Shown: positions 9,997 through 19,428 of the stretch, piece by piece
How positions within the stretch are numbered: the stretch's first letter is position 1
Layout of the letters: each line of letters starts with the position of its first letter
NCBI RefSeq assembly: GCF_002954405.1
Contig: NZ_MQWC01000004.1
Coordinates: 1,663,909-1,727,908 of the forward strand
From: Salinibacter sp. 10B
GTDB lineage: Bacteria; Bacteroidota; Rhodothermia; Rhodothermales; Salinibacteraceae
Direction of reading: 5' to 3'
DNA: 64,000 nucleotides
Translations under genes and position numbers: made by a program
The notes under the pieces: model-generated
What the model saw: only the letters and a program-made list of their open reading frames with translations
Databases searched by the model: none
What the model was told of the DNA's origin: nothing

Positions 9997-10479
9997 CTAC
10001 GTTTCGATGTAGCCGTCGCTCTTCAATTGCTCGATAAGTTGTTGCCGGAGACGCTTGCCCCACGTCCGGCCCAGGGACATCGACTCTTGCATGATGCTGG
10101 GCATCTTATCGATCACCTTCCGCCCCACCGGGGTTCGATAAAACTCCAGCAGGCGATTGATCTCCTCGTGGGTAAAGTGCTTTGCGTAAATCGGAACGAG
10201 TTGGTCGATTAGGCCACTGAAATCCGCATTCTCCCGTGCTTTGCTCCACCACTCGTCGGGGACATTCGGGTACTGTTGCCGCTGCATCCGTAGAACTCGA
10301 CTGAAGATCTGCTCGGCGATCTGACTTGACCGGGTCATGCGGATGAGCGAGCGGATGCTGTCGGCTTTGGCTGCATCGATCGTCGTGTCTTGTACAATTG
10401 TACCGGGAGCGGAGGGCACCTGAGCCGATGCAGCCGGCACGAGCAGAAGCGCAAAACCGAAAAGAAGAACTCGTCTCAT
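9997..10479 (-). CDS. Exported DUF2059 protein
   Basis: 160 residues. The N-terminus MRRVLLFGFALLLVPAASAQ is a cleavable signal peptide, so the protein is periplasmic or secreted. The C-terminal half (about 90-150) carries the DUF2059 pattern: LVPIYAKHFTHEEINRLLEF, YRTPVGRKVIDKMP and IMQESMSLGRTW. The family is widespread but its molecular role is unknown. The frame continues upstream as a non-conserved basic stretch, so the start at 10479 was chosen for the signal peptide. It is convergent with the preceding lipoprotein gene and divergent from the rhamnosidase gene. Confidence 0.85.
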   Translation of the reverse strand: MRRVLLFGFALLLVPAASAQVPSAPGTIVQDTTIDAAKADSIRSLIRMTRSSQIAEQIFSRVLRMQRQQYPNVPDEWWSKARENADFSGLIDQLVPIYAKHFTHEEINRLLEFYRTPVGRKVIDKMPSIMQESMSLGRTWGKRLRQQLIEQLKSDGYIET

Positions 10480-10797
10480 TTGAGACTGAAACCGAATCTT
10501 ATATAAAATACGATCGAGAGAAGCTAAAATCCTGTAGGGCAATGGGTTCCAAAGGACGGGGTCCCCGACGCAGGTGCTAACAGTAGCACCACTGAACCGG
10601 CCCCTACACCATAAGCGTCCACCTTCGATCTCCCGTTCCTGATTCGTGCTCTTCTCGTTGGATCGAAAAAGAGAGACTTCTCTTCCTTCTTCCGTTCCTC
10701 CAGGCCGCCTGCGTGCCCGAATACGATGGCGACTCGGTCCCATGATCCCTTTATTGAATCGGCACACGCATCTGGTCCTCCTCTCCCTCTCATACGT
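10480..10797. other. Divergent promoter region between the DUF2059 and GH78 genes
   Basis: 318 bp. AT-rich stretch 10496-10515 (CTTATATAAAATACG) just upstream of the minus-strand gene is a plausible promoter. GAAACCGAATC next to it resembles half of a LacI-type operator, without a matching second half. Confidence 0.4.
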
Positions 10798-13212
10798 ATG
10801 CCCATTTCTTTCTCGACTCCCCACTCGCCCGTGCTCGTCGCAGCGATTCTCTTGCTCCTCACCTGCGGACCGGCACTCAGCACCGCCCAGACAAGCACCG
10901 AGGCACCTTCCCCCCTCCGACCCGGACTGCTAGAAAACCCGTGGGAGGCCCAATGGATCGCTCCCCCGGATACCGACCGGCAGGCGTTCGGGGTGTATCA
11001 CTTTCGGCATACACTGACGCTCGACGCCCCGGTCGACTCCTTCGTCGTCCACACCTCGGCAGACAACCGGTACCAGCTTTTTGTCAATGGCACGCGCGTC
11101 CGCATCGGCCCGGCCCGCGGCGAGATTGCCCACTGGCGCTTCGAGACCACCAATCTCGCCCCCCACCTGCAAGAGGGAGCCAATGTCATTTCGGCAGTCG
11201 TTTGGAATTTCGGTGAGCATCGTCCCCGTGCTCAGATGAGCGTCGAAACGGGATTCCTCCTGCAGGGCAACAGTGCCCAGTCGGCGGAGATCAATACCAA
11301 CGCCGAGTGGCGCGTGACGACGAACGAGGCGTATCAGCCCATTTCCCGGAGCGAGTGGGCCATCGACGGCTACCTGGTGGTGGGGCCGGGGGAGAAGATC
11401 GACGCGTCAAAATATCCGTGGGGCTGGGCCGAGCGCGGATTTGACGATAGCGGGTGGGCAGCGGCTGAGGAGCTGCGCCCCGGCATGCCCAAACAAGGAC
11501 CACGCGGCACCGGGATCTACGAGGCCTGGAAACTCGTGCCTCGCTCCATTCCCCGGATGGAAATGACAAAACAGCGGTTCTCCGAACTGGAGCGTACCCG
11601 CGGTCTTCAGCCGAACAAAGGGGTGCTCCGAGGCACGGCCGACCTCGTGGTGCCTGCCGACACGACCGCCACTCTCCTCCTCGATCACGGCCACCTCACG
11701 ACGGCCTATCCGGAATACGAAATAAGCGGCGGGACCGGAAGCCGCGTCCAGGTCACATACGGGGAGTCGCTATACGACGACGAGGGACGGAAGGGCAACC
11801 GCGACGCGGTGACAGACAAATCGATTCGCGGCTACTACGACGTGTATATGCCCGACGGGGGACAGCACCGCACCTTCCGGCCGCTCTGGTGGCGCACGTT
11901 CCGATACGTGCAGCTCAAAATTGAGACGGCGGACGCTCCCCTTCGCCTGCACGATGTCCGGAGCACGTACACGGCCTACCCCTTCGAGGCGAACGCCTCG
12001 TTTTCCAGTGACGAGACGTCCCTCGATTCCCTCTGGACCGTCGGCTGGCGCACGGCCCGCGTCTGTGCGAACGAGACCTACTTCGACACGCCCTACTGGG
12101 AACAGCTTCAATACGTGGGCGACACGCGCCTGCAATCGCTCATTTCCCTCTATGTGGACGGCGATGACCGGCTCATGCGCAAGGCCCTTCGCTCATTCGA
12201 TCACTCCCGGGTCTCGGAAGGGCTCACGGAGAGTCGGTATCCCTCCTTCGAACAGCAGTTCATTCCGCCCTACTCCCTTCTGTGGATCTCGATGATTCAC
12301 GACTACTGGATGCATCGCGAGGATCCGGCGTTCGTGCGCTCATTCCTCACCTCCATCCGGAACGTCGTCGACTGGTACGAGCCGTACGTCACGGACACGG
12401 GACTTGTGAGGGCCGGGCCGTGGTGGAATTTCGTGGACTGGTCGTTCGAGGGCGGTGTCCCGCCGGGGGGCGAGTATGGGCGCTCGACAATCCTCTCCCT
12501 CCAGTATGCCTACGCTCTCGACCACGCCGCCAATCTCGCGTCGGCCTTCGACCGCCCCGACGCCGCCGATCACTACCGACAGCTATCGGACTCGGTCACG
12601 ACCGGCGTGATGGACCTGGCCTGGACCGCGGAGGAGGGCCTACTGGCCGACACGCCCGCCCAGCAATCGTTTAGCCAACACGCCAACATTCTCGGCGTGC
12701 TCACGGACCTGTTTCCGGACAAGCGCGAGACGGCGGTCATGAAGCGCGTGCTGGCGGATTCCTCACTCACCTCAGCCACCTACTACTTTCAATTTTACCT
12801 GCACCGTGCACTGGCGAAGGCAGACCTGGGCCATCGCTACGTGGCCCAGCTGAGGCCGTGGCGCAAGATGCTGGAGCGGGGCCTCACCACCTTCGCAGAG
12901 GAACCCGACCCTACCCGTTCGGACAGTCACGCCTGGAGTGCCCACCCAAACTACAATCTACTCGCCATTGTCGCCGGCATTCGTCCCTCTTCCCCCGGCT
13001 TCGGAACGGTGCGCATTGCGCCCGCCCTTGGTCCCCTCCACCAGATTGAGGCGTCCATGCCCCACCCCGAGGGCACGATCACGGTCAACCTGGAACGCGA
13101 TGACGAACACATTCGCGGGACCGTCACGCTCCCGGACGGCGTCTCTGGGACCTTTGAATGGAACGGGACAACGGTGGGCCTCGATGGAGGCACACGCTTA
13201 ATCGACCTATAG
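10798..13212 (+). CDS. Secreted GH78-type alpha-L-rhamnosidase
   Basis: 804 residues. A signal peptide (about 1-32, hydrophobic VLVAAILLLLTCG, ending near STAQ) directs export. The N-terminal beta domains (about 40-370) include a carbohydrate-binding jelly roll (ADNRYQLFVNGTRV) and the rhamnosidase concanavalin-like region. The (alpha/alpha)6 barrel runs from about 400 to 720, with FDTPYWEQLQYVGDTRLQSL, the variant of the GH78 general-acid region found in Bacteroidota, and WWNFVDW. A short C-terminal beta domain ends the protein. It should remove terminal alpha-L-rhamnose from glycans. It is the first gene of a plus-strand carbohydrate cluster. Confidence 0.88.
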   Translation: MPISFSTPHSPVLVAAILLLLTCGPALSTAQTSTEAPSPLRPGLLENPWEAQWIAPPDTDRQAFGVYHFRHTLTLDAPVDSFVVHTSADNRYQLFVNGTRVRIGPARGEIAHWRFETTNLAPHLQEGANVISAVVWNFGEHRPRAQMSVETGFLLQGNSAQSAEINTNAEWRVTTNEAYQPISRSEWAIDGYLVVGPGEKIDASKYPWGWAERGFDDSGWAAAEELRPGMPKQGPRGTGIYEAWKLVPRSIPRMEMTKQRFSELERTRGLQPNKGVLRGTADLVVPADTTATLLLDHGHLTTAYPEYEISGGTGSRVQVTYGESLYDDEGRKGNRDAVTDKSIRGYYDVYMPDGGQHRTFRPLWWRTFRYVQLKIETADAPLRLHDVRSTYTAYPFEANASFSSDETSLDSLWTVGWRTARVCANETYFDTPYWEQLQYVGDTRLQSLISLYVDGDDRLMRKALRSFDHSRVSEGLTESRYPSFEQQFIPPYSLLWISMIHDYWMHREDPAFVRSFLTSIRNVVDWYEPYVTDTGLVRAGPWWNFVDWSFEGGVPPGGEYGRSTILSLQYAYALDHAANLASAFDRPDAADHYRQLSDSVTTGVMDLAWTAEEGLLADTPAQQSFSQHANILGVLTDLFPDKRETAVMKRVLADSSLTSATYYFQFYLHRALAKADLGHRYVAQLRPWRKMLERGLTTFAEEPDPTRSDSHAWSAHPNYNLLAIVAGIRPSSPGFGTVRIAPALGPLHQIEASMPHPEGTITVNLERDDEHIRGTVTLPDGVSGTFEWNGTTVGLDGGTRLIDL

Positions 13213-13339
13213 GCCCCGCCCTACCCGATCACACATTCTTCAAATTTACTACATCGTGGGACCGCTCCCAGGGGTCTGACAAAGCCACCATCGGTTGGTA
13301 GCTTGTAGATCTCTGCGTCCCCTGCTCCTCCATTCTCGC

Positions 13340-14500
13340 ATGACCATGTCCTCCTTCCAGTCCCAGCAGATCGACGCTCCCACTCGCCGTCAGTTTTTAA
13401 AGACCCTCTCTCGGGGCGCCGGCGGGGCCGCCCTTGCAGCCTCAGCGGCCCCGCTCGTAGGCCGCGCGGCCCCTCCCGCCCCACATGCCGAAACAATCGG
13501 CATCGCGCTGGTCGGTCTCGGAAACTACGCCACCGGCCAGCTGGCCCCTGCTCTACAGGAAACGACGAAGTGCGAATTGACGGGCATCGTGACCGGCACC
13601 CCGTCGAAGGCCGAAACGTGGAAACAAAAGTATGAGATTCCAGACGAGAACGTCTATAACTACGAGACCTTCGACCGGATTGTAGACAACGACGAGATCG
13701 ACGTCATCTACGTGGTATTGCCCAACAGCATGCACGCCGAGTACACAATTCGGGCGGCGGAAGCAGGCAAACATGTGATCTGCGAGAAGCCGATGGCCAC
13801 CTCCGTGCAGGAGTGCAAGGACATGATCGACGCCTGCGACACGGCGGGCGTGAAACTCTCGATCGGGTATCGCTTGCACTTCGAGCCTCACCACCAGCGG
13901 GTCATGACACTGGGACAGGAGGAGGTGTTCGGTCCGGTCACGGTAATGCAGAATGGATTCGGCTTCCGCATCTCTGATAGCGCAACGGACGAGCCCCACA
14001 TTGAGTGGCGCCTCGACAAAGAAATGGCCGGCGGCGGGGCACTGATGGATGTGGGGATTTACGCAATTCAGGGCGCTCGCTACGTGACGGGAGAGGAGCC
14101 GGTGGCAGTCACCGCACAAGAGTACAAAACCCGTCCCGAGGTCTTTTCTGAGGTCGACGAAACCCTCTTCTTTCAGCTCGAATTTCCGAGTGGAACGGTA
14201 GTCGACGGAAGCACAACCTACAACGGCAACTACAACCGTTTGTACGCCACGGCGCGCGACGGATGGTTTGAGATCAGTCCCTCTTACGGGTACGGAGGAC
14301 AGAAGGGACGAACCCATGAGGGACCGATGGAAATCGAGACCGTGAACCAGCAGGCCCGTCAGATGGACGCGTTTGCCGAATGCATTCGGCAGGATCGACC
14401 CTCTCGCGTCAGTGGCGAGGAAGGATTGCGCGACCTGCAAGTGATTGAGGCAATTTACGATTCGGTCGCGGCGGACGGGGCCCGCGTACCAGTGGGATAG
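13340..14500 (+). CDS. Tat-exported Gfo/Idh/MocA family sugar oxidoreductase
   Basis: 386 residues. The twin-arginine signal TRRQFLKTLSRGAGGAALAASAAP near residues 14-37 predicts export of a folded cofactor-containing enzyme. The Rossmann fold follows (IGIALVGLGNYATGQLAPAL, about 53-72), then the family motif VICEKPMATS near 145-155 and the C-terminal alpha/beta domain with GGGALMDVGIYAIQGARYV. This resembles glucose-fructose oxidoreductases, which keep NADP bound and work in the periplasm. The substrate is unknown; neighbouring genes suggest a sugar from rhamnose- or uronate-containing glycans. Two ATGs, 13340 and 13346, are possible. It starts 127 nt after the rhamnosidase gene. Confidence 0.9.
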   Translation: MTMSSFQSQQIDAPTRRQFLKTLSRGAGGAALAASAAPLVGRAAPPAPHAETIGIALVGLGNYATGQLAPALQETTKCELTGIVTGTPSKAETWKQKYEIPDENVYNYETFDRIVDNDEIDVIYVVLPNSMHAEYTIRAAEAGKHVICEKPMATSVQECKDMIDACDTAGVKLSIGYRLHFEPHHQRVMTLGQEEVFGPVTVMQNGFGFRISDSATDEPHIEWRLDKEMAGGGALMDVGIYAIQGARYVTGEEPVAVTAQEYKTRPEVFSEVDETLFFQLEFPSGTVVDGSTTYNGNYNRLYATARDGWFEISPSYGYGGQKGRTHEGPMEIETVNQQARQMDAFAECIRQDRPSRVSGEEGLRDLQVIEAIYDSVAADGARVPVG

Positions 14501-14784
14501 AATCCTCCATCCACGCCCGCCCTCGTCTCAGAACCTGTTTTCATTTGCGTCCGTCGCCTCATCCGATGCCGATATTTTCGTAGACAAGAAGCATATCGGT
14601 AGAGATGCGTCTGCCTCCCCGGCGGAGACGGATGGGCCCGCAGTCGTTGCGTTCCGCCAGACCCACTGCGCATGAAATTAAAACAGCCTCTCAGGGACGA
14701 TATGCCTGCGCTCCGTGTATTCGTGGGCGCTTATCAATCAAGTACGTTTCTTGCCCTACGCAGTCTCTTCGTACGCCTTCGCTT

Positions 14785-15642
14785 ATGAGCTCTCCTTCCC
14801 CGCACACCACCGATTCGGATGCTATCCGCATTCTTTTCATCGGGGCCCACCCAGACGATTGCGACATCAAAGCCGGTGGCACTGCGGCCCTGATGGCTGC
14901 CCACGGCCACGCTGTCAAGTTCGTATCGGTTACCAACGGCGACGCTGGCCACTACGACATGGGAGGGGATCCACTGGTTGAGCGCCGACGGGCGGAATCC
15001 ACAGAGGCCGCCGAGCGACTGGGCATCGATGCCTATGAACTGCTGTCCTACCATGACGGCGAGTTGATGCCCACGCTGGAGGTGCGCCGGGACATCATTC
15101 GCCTGATTCGTAACTGGAACGCCGACGTGGTCGTGAGCCACCGGCCGAATGACTACCACCCCGACCACCGCTACGCCGCACGCGTCGTGCAGGATGCAGC
15201 CTACATGGTTCAGGTCCCCAACGTGCTGCCGGAGGTTCCTCCCACCGATGGGAATCCTGTTTTCCTCTACTACGAGGACCGATTTCAGAAGCCGTACCCT
15301 TTCGAGCACGATATTACGGTCGCCATCGACTCCGTCGTCGACCAGAAGGTCCACGCCCTGGATGCCCATGAGTCTCAGGTATACGAATGGTTGCCCTGGG
15401 TGAATGGGATCCTCGACGAGGTCCCCGACACTCCCGCCTCCCGAAAAGCGTGGCTGAAGGAAGAATGGATCCGTTCCGTGTCGGAGACGGCCCGAACGAG
15501 CCTTTCCAAATGGTACGGGGCCGAACAAGCGACATCGGTCCAGTACTCCGAGTCGTTCCAGTTAGCAGAGTACGGCCACCAGCCGTCCGACTCAGAAATC
15601 CGGCAGCTCTTCCCCATGCTGTCACGGCATAAGGCGGCGTAG
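14785..15642 (+). CDS. PIG-L/LmbE family deacetylase (cytosolic)
   Basis: 285 residues, no signal peptide. The zinc motif IGAHPDDCDIKAGG lies near residues 19-32 and the second ligand region RPNDYHPDHRYAARVVQDA near 116-134, both diagnostic of PIG-L N-deacetylases. Members remove acetyl groups from N-acetylglucosamine-containing glycans or thiol precursors, or cleave related amides. The C-terminal part is rich in Trp and acidic residues. It sits 40 nt before a ROK kinase gene, so it may deacetylate a sugar that the kinase phosphorylates; this is context inference. The ATG at 14785 was chosen because upstream codons are unlike the family. Confidence 0.88.
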   Translation: MSSPSPHTTDSDAIRILFIGAHPDDCDIKAGGTAALMAAHGHAVKFVSVTNGDAGHYDMGGDPLVERRRAESTEAAERLGIDAYELLSYHDGELMPTLEVRRDIIRLIRNWNADVVVSHRPNDYHPDHRYAARVVQDAAYMVQVPNVLPEVPPTDGNPVFLYYEDRFQKPYPFEHDITVAIDSVVDQKVHALDAHESQVYEWLPWVNGILDEVPDTPASRKAWLKEEWIRSVSETARTSLSKWYGAEQATSVQYSESFQLAEYGHQPSDSEIRQLFPMLSRHKAA

Positions 15643-15681
15643 CCTCACGTCATTCCACACACCAGTCCTCCAGCGCACGAC

Positions 15682-16530
15682 ATGTTTCGCATTGGTATCG
15701 ATATGGGAGGGACGAATATCCGCGCGGCAATAGTGGAAGACCGGGCCGTGCGGGTGCTTCACCAGGAGCCGACCCCGGCGGAGGGAACGGAGGAGGAGGT
15801 GATGGCTCAGATCTTTGCCCTCCTCGATCGGATGCCGACCGGCCAGGCCGCAACCATCGGAGCAGGTGTCCCCAGCGTGGTTGACGTTGACAACGGCATC
15901 GTATACGACGTGCAAAACGTTCCGTCGTGGACAGAAGTGCCCCTGAAGGCACGGCTGGAAGAGCGGTACGGAGTACCGACCGTCATCCAGAATGATGCCA
16001 ACTGCTTTGCACTTGCTGAATACCACTACGGATCGGGACAGGGGCAGTCGCCGATGGTGGGACTCATCCTCGGGACGGGCTTTGCCGGAGGCATTGTGGT
16101 GGACGGCACCCTGCTCTCAGGACACAACTGCGGGGCAGGCGAGTTCGGCACCGCACCGTACAAGGACAGCATCTACGAACACTACTGCGCCGGACAGTTC
16201 TTTGAACGGCAGCACAACACCACAGGCAAAGCGGCCTTTGAGCGTGCACAGAACGGCGACGCCTCCGCACAGTCCCTGTTTGCAGAAATGGGCACCCACC
16301 TGGGACGAGCCCTGAAGTCGGTGCTCTACGCCATCGACCCGGCCCACATCGTGCTGGGCGGCTCCGTGCGACATGCGTACTCCTTCTTCGAGGAGACGAT
16401 GTGGGAAGAATTGGAGTCGTTTGCCTACCCCCGAGCCCTCGACAATCTGACGATCGAGATCTCGTCTCTGAAGCACGCCGGGGTCCTGGGCGCTGCTGCC
16501 CTGGGCCTTCAGGTTGAGGATCGAGGATAG
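15682..16530 (+). CDS. ROK family sugar kinase
   Basis: 282 residues. The ATP-binding phosphate-1 motif IGIDMGGTNIRAA starts at residue 4, the sugar/ATP region NDANCFALAEYHYGSG is near 110, and GLILGTGFAGGIVVDG near 130. The C-terminal part has IDPAHIVLGGSV and HAGVLGAAALG. The HxxGAGEFG segment is present, but the CxCGxxGCxE zinc cluster that normally follows is replaced by a short stretch with a single Cys (SIYEHYCAGQFF). It is therefore a Zn-less ROK variant, probably a hexose or amino-sugar kinase. It is likely in one transcript with the PIG-L gene 40 nt upstream. Confidence 0.88.
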   Translation: MFRIGIDMGGTNIRAAIVEDRAVRVLHQEPTPAEGTEEEVMAQIFALLDRMPTGQAATIGAGVPSVVDVDNGIVYDVQNVPSWTEVPLKARLEERYGVPTVIQNDANCFALAEYHYGSGQGQSPMVGLILGTGFAGGIVVDGTLLSGHNCGAGEFGTAPYKDSIYEHYCAGQFFERQHNTTGKAAFERAQNGDASAQSLFAEMGTHLGRALKSVLYAIDPAHIVLGGSVRHAYSFFEETMWEELESFAYPRALDNLTIEISSLKHAGVLGAAALGLQVEDRG

Positions 16531-16681
16531 AGCCTCCCTAGCGTCCTTCCTCTCTCGCCCTCCCCTTGCCCCTCCCCGTTCGACTCTCATTTCTCTATCC
16601 TCGTCCCTTCCTCGACTCTCTCCCCATCATCCCCTATCCTCAATGTCACATCCTTAAGCTTCCCGGCCCCTCTCGCTCAAC

Positions 16682-19330
16682 ATGAGCACGCTGGTCCGTA
16701 CGATCCTCCTCGTCGGCGTCTTGACTCTTCTCCTCCCTGTTAACGGCCCAACGGCGACCGCGTCGGACCAAATCCGAATCACGGTCGACCATGTACAGCC
16801 CGGCGCCCCGATCACCGTGGGCCTCCCCTTTCCAAAGGGCGAGCTCCAATCGCCGGAGCACATGCGCGTCCTCACCTCGGACGGCACACCCATCCCGTCA
16901 CAGATTACGCCCGTCACGAGCTGGGCCCCCGCCGACTCCAGCCTCAAGTGGGTCTGGGTCTTCTTCTTTGCAACCGACGGGGACTCATACCAGCTCGAAT
17001 ACGGCCCTAACGTTCAGCGCGCCCCAATTATGGGCGATCGACTGCGGGTCAAGAACAACCAGCGCCCCTACGGCCATACGGAAATCACGACCGGCCCACT
17101 CCGCCTTCGAATTGAAAAGGGCTCGGGCGGCAGCTTCCTCGAAGAGGTGTTTTTCGACGCAGAAGGCGACGGCTTTGAAGCAGACGACCGGATGGCAACG
17201 GAGCCGGACGGGCGTGGCTCGTATCTGGACCTTCTCGACGCGGCGGGCCTCGACTCCTCCCGCGCTACCGTCACGCAGACCTACAAGGAAAAAGGCTCCG
17301 GTCCCCTCCACGCCATCCTGCGAATCGAAGGGACCTACCACTATTCCCGGGACGACAACAATTCGGCTCCGTTCGTCACCCGGATCCATGCCTACGCCGG
17401 AAAGCCTTACCTCCGCGTCCTCCACACCCTCACCTATACTGGCGACCCCGATCAGCACCCGCCGCTCGATGGCCAGCACGCCCAGATCGCCACCAGTGCC
17501 GAAAACGTCGTGAACGAGGACAGCCTGGCGGGCGACCCGCGATGGACAATTCCGAACGATCGAATCGCGGCGGCAGGCCTCAGCCTCGACTACGACCTCT
17601 CCGGGCCGCTTACCGTTCGCACCTCGTACCAACAGGGAACCTGGTGGGCGCCCGACGAGCCGCAGATCTACGAGCGTCCCATTTCCGCTGAAAACGAATT
17701 CTCGCTCATCCAAACGGGACCGGACTCCGCCTCCGTGCCCACCGGTCCGAACTCCTCGCCCACGGAGCGCATCGACGACTTCTCTGCACGAATCCTCTCG
17801 GACGATACCGAGCAGGTCGATGCCACACGAGCGGCCGGATGGATCGACGTCGTGGGCGACGAGCGGGGCGTGGGCGTCGGCATTCGGCACTTCACGGAGG
17901 CCTATCCGAAGGAGATCACGCTGTCCATCGATAGCCAGCGGGTGGACGCGGAGTTGTGGAGCGGATCGGCCCGCCCGATGAGCTTTGCCCGGTGGTCGAG
18001 CGAGGAAGACGGGGGCATGGTCGGCAACTTCGCACAGGGCCTCACCAAAACGACAGAGTATGTCTACCGCTTTCACGAGGCAGAGACCGACCTCGCCGAC
18101 GTGCGGCGCTCGCTCAACTACGTGCTGGACCCCGCCGTGGCCCATGCCCCGCCCTCCTGGTACACCAAGAGCCGCGTCTACGGCCGCATGGCCCCGCACT
18201 CCGACGAGTATGCGACCTTCGAGCGCGGGATGGACTACAAATTCCGGTGGTGGCGCTTCAATCAGCAGTGGGAGCCCTGGTACGGGGCCTTCACCTACGG
18301 CGACGGCAAAAATTATTATTTTGGCGGCACCTGGTACGAGTATTCCAATAACGAGCCCGCTGAGGACTTCATGTGGTGGCAGCAGTTCATGCGCACCGGC
18401 GAGCGGAAGTACGCACTGACCGGTCAGGCTATGAGTCGCCACACAATGGACGTGGACAATACACACTGGCCCGCGGGGACGGACTACCGGGGGGACACCA
18501 ATTCGGCCCTCGACTGGTGGCACGCGAAGGCGGACACTACTGGATCGCCCTACGTGGGCATGGGGCGCCGTCACGGGAACCAGCATTGGACGGCCATGCT
18601 GAGCGCACACGTGTGGGTGGCTGGATGGCTCGCCTCCTACTACCTGGACGGGTATCACCGCGGGTTGGAAGTCGCTGAAAAGACCGGCGACTACTACCGT
18701 CGGCGCATTTTTGGGAAACACGGCCTCACGGGCCGCCGCCTGTACCTCTCAGTGTGGAATCTCGTCGAGCTCTATGATGCCACAAAAGACCCGCAGATTC
18801 GGGAGGAGTTGGATGCGCGGGTGAATCGGATGCTTCAACTGCAGCGAGAGCAAGGGGGAAGCCTCATCATCGATCGCTACGGCTACGCGCAGGTCTACGT
18901 CGCACAGGGCCTCGGCAAATACTATCAGCTGACGGGCGATTCTGCCGTGCGCGATGCGCTCATCCGCCATGCGCGATGGGTGCGCGACAATCCGCCGCTG
19001 AATCACGAGATGGAGTCGTACCTCTCCAGTATCTCGACGCTGCTGAAGGGCTACCAGCTCTCCGGCGACGATTCCCTCTACCGCACCGCGTATGACCGCG
19101 CGCAGGCCCTCCGCACGGATTCGCTCACACTCTCGATGACCGACACGACGTCGCAACAAACCTTCTTCGAAGCCCTCAACGCCGTCGATCGTCTTCCCCG
19201 CTCCCGTGAACACCCCGATCGCCGTCCCATCTGGAGCCTCACCAACGGCCTCCGCATTTTTGGCTGGACGCACGCCTACAACGTGCCCTCCCTGATGTAC
19301 TGGCTTGAACGAAAAGCCCCTCCGAAGTAG
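16682..19330 (+). CDS. Secreted PcRGLX/YetA-like protein, probable rhamnogalacturonan-type lyase
   Basis: 882 residues with a signal peptide (about 1-28). The N-terminal RIFT-barrel-like domain reads IRITVDHVQPGAPITVGLPF and the domain around 95-470 is all-beta. The C-terminal half (about 480-880) is an alpha/alpha toroid with many aromatic residues (YKFRWWRFNQQWEPWYGAF, YYFGGTWYEYSNNEPAEDF, GRRHGNQHWTAM). This architecture matches the PcRGLX/YetA group, which includes exo-acting rhamnogalacturonan lyases. I recognise it from overall layout and motif style, without a search, so the exact substrate is uncertain. Its position beside a rhamnosidase supports pectin-like or other rhamnose-uronate polymers. 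Confidence 0.68.
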   Translation: MSTLVRTILLVGVLTLLLPVNGPTATASDQIRITVDHVQPGAPITVGLPFPKGELQSPEHMRVLTSDGTPIPSQITPVTSWAPADSSLKWVWVFFFATDGDSYQLEYGPNVQRAPIMGDRLRVKNNQRPYGHTEITTGPLRLRIEKGSGGSFLEEVFFDAEGDGFEADDRMATEPDGRGSYLDLLDAAGLDSSRATVTQTYKEKGSGPLHAILRIEGTYHYSRDDNNSAPFVTRIHAYAGKPYLRVLHTLTYTGDPDQHPPLDGQHAQIATSAENVVNEDSLAGDPRWTIPNDRIAAAGLSLDYDLSGPLTVRTSYQQGTWWAPDEPQIYERPISAENEFSLIQTGPDSASVPTGPNSSPTERIDDFSARILSDDTEQVDATRAAGWIDVVGDERGVGVGIRHFTEAYPKEITLSIDSQRVDAELWSGSARPMSFARWSSEEDGGMVGNFAQGLTKTTEYVYRFHEAETDLADVRRSLNYVLDPAVAHAPPSWYTKSRVYGRMAPHSDEYATFERGMDYKFRWWRFNQQWEPWYGAFTYGDGKNYYFGGTWYEYSNNEPAEDFMWWQQFMRTGERKYALTGQAMSRHTMDVDNTHWPAGTDYRGDTNSALDWWHAKADTTGSPYVGMGRRHGNQHWTAMLSAHVWVAGWLASYYLDGYHRGLEVAEKTGDYYRRRIFGKHGLTGRRLYLSVWNLVELYDATKDPQIREELDARVNRMLQLQREQGGSLIIDRYGYAQVYVAQGLGKYYQLTGDSAVRDALIRHARWVRDNPPLNHEMESYLSSISTLLKGYQLSGDDSLYRTAYDRAQALRTDSLTLSMTDTTSQQTFFEALNAVDRLPRSREHPDRRPIWSLTNGLRIFGWTHAYNVPSLMYWLERKAPPK

Positions 19331-19428
19331 GATTGGCTGGTCCGGTCGATCCTACGAAATCCCCCCTTCGAACAGAACGTTATCGTCCACGACATCACGT
19401 CACGGCATTTCGCATTCGCATCGTGCCC

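Noticed and set aside
14671-14787. 40-codon ORF ending at the PIG-L start codon
   Set aside because: No hydrophobic helix, domain or codon bias; the ATG lies inside a repeat-like segment.
16985-18721. 578-codon minus-strand ORF opposite the PcRGLX-like gene
   Set aside because: Antisense shadow caused by high third-position GC; no recognisable motif.
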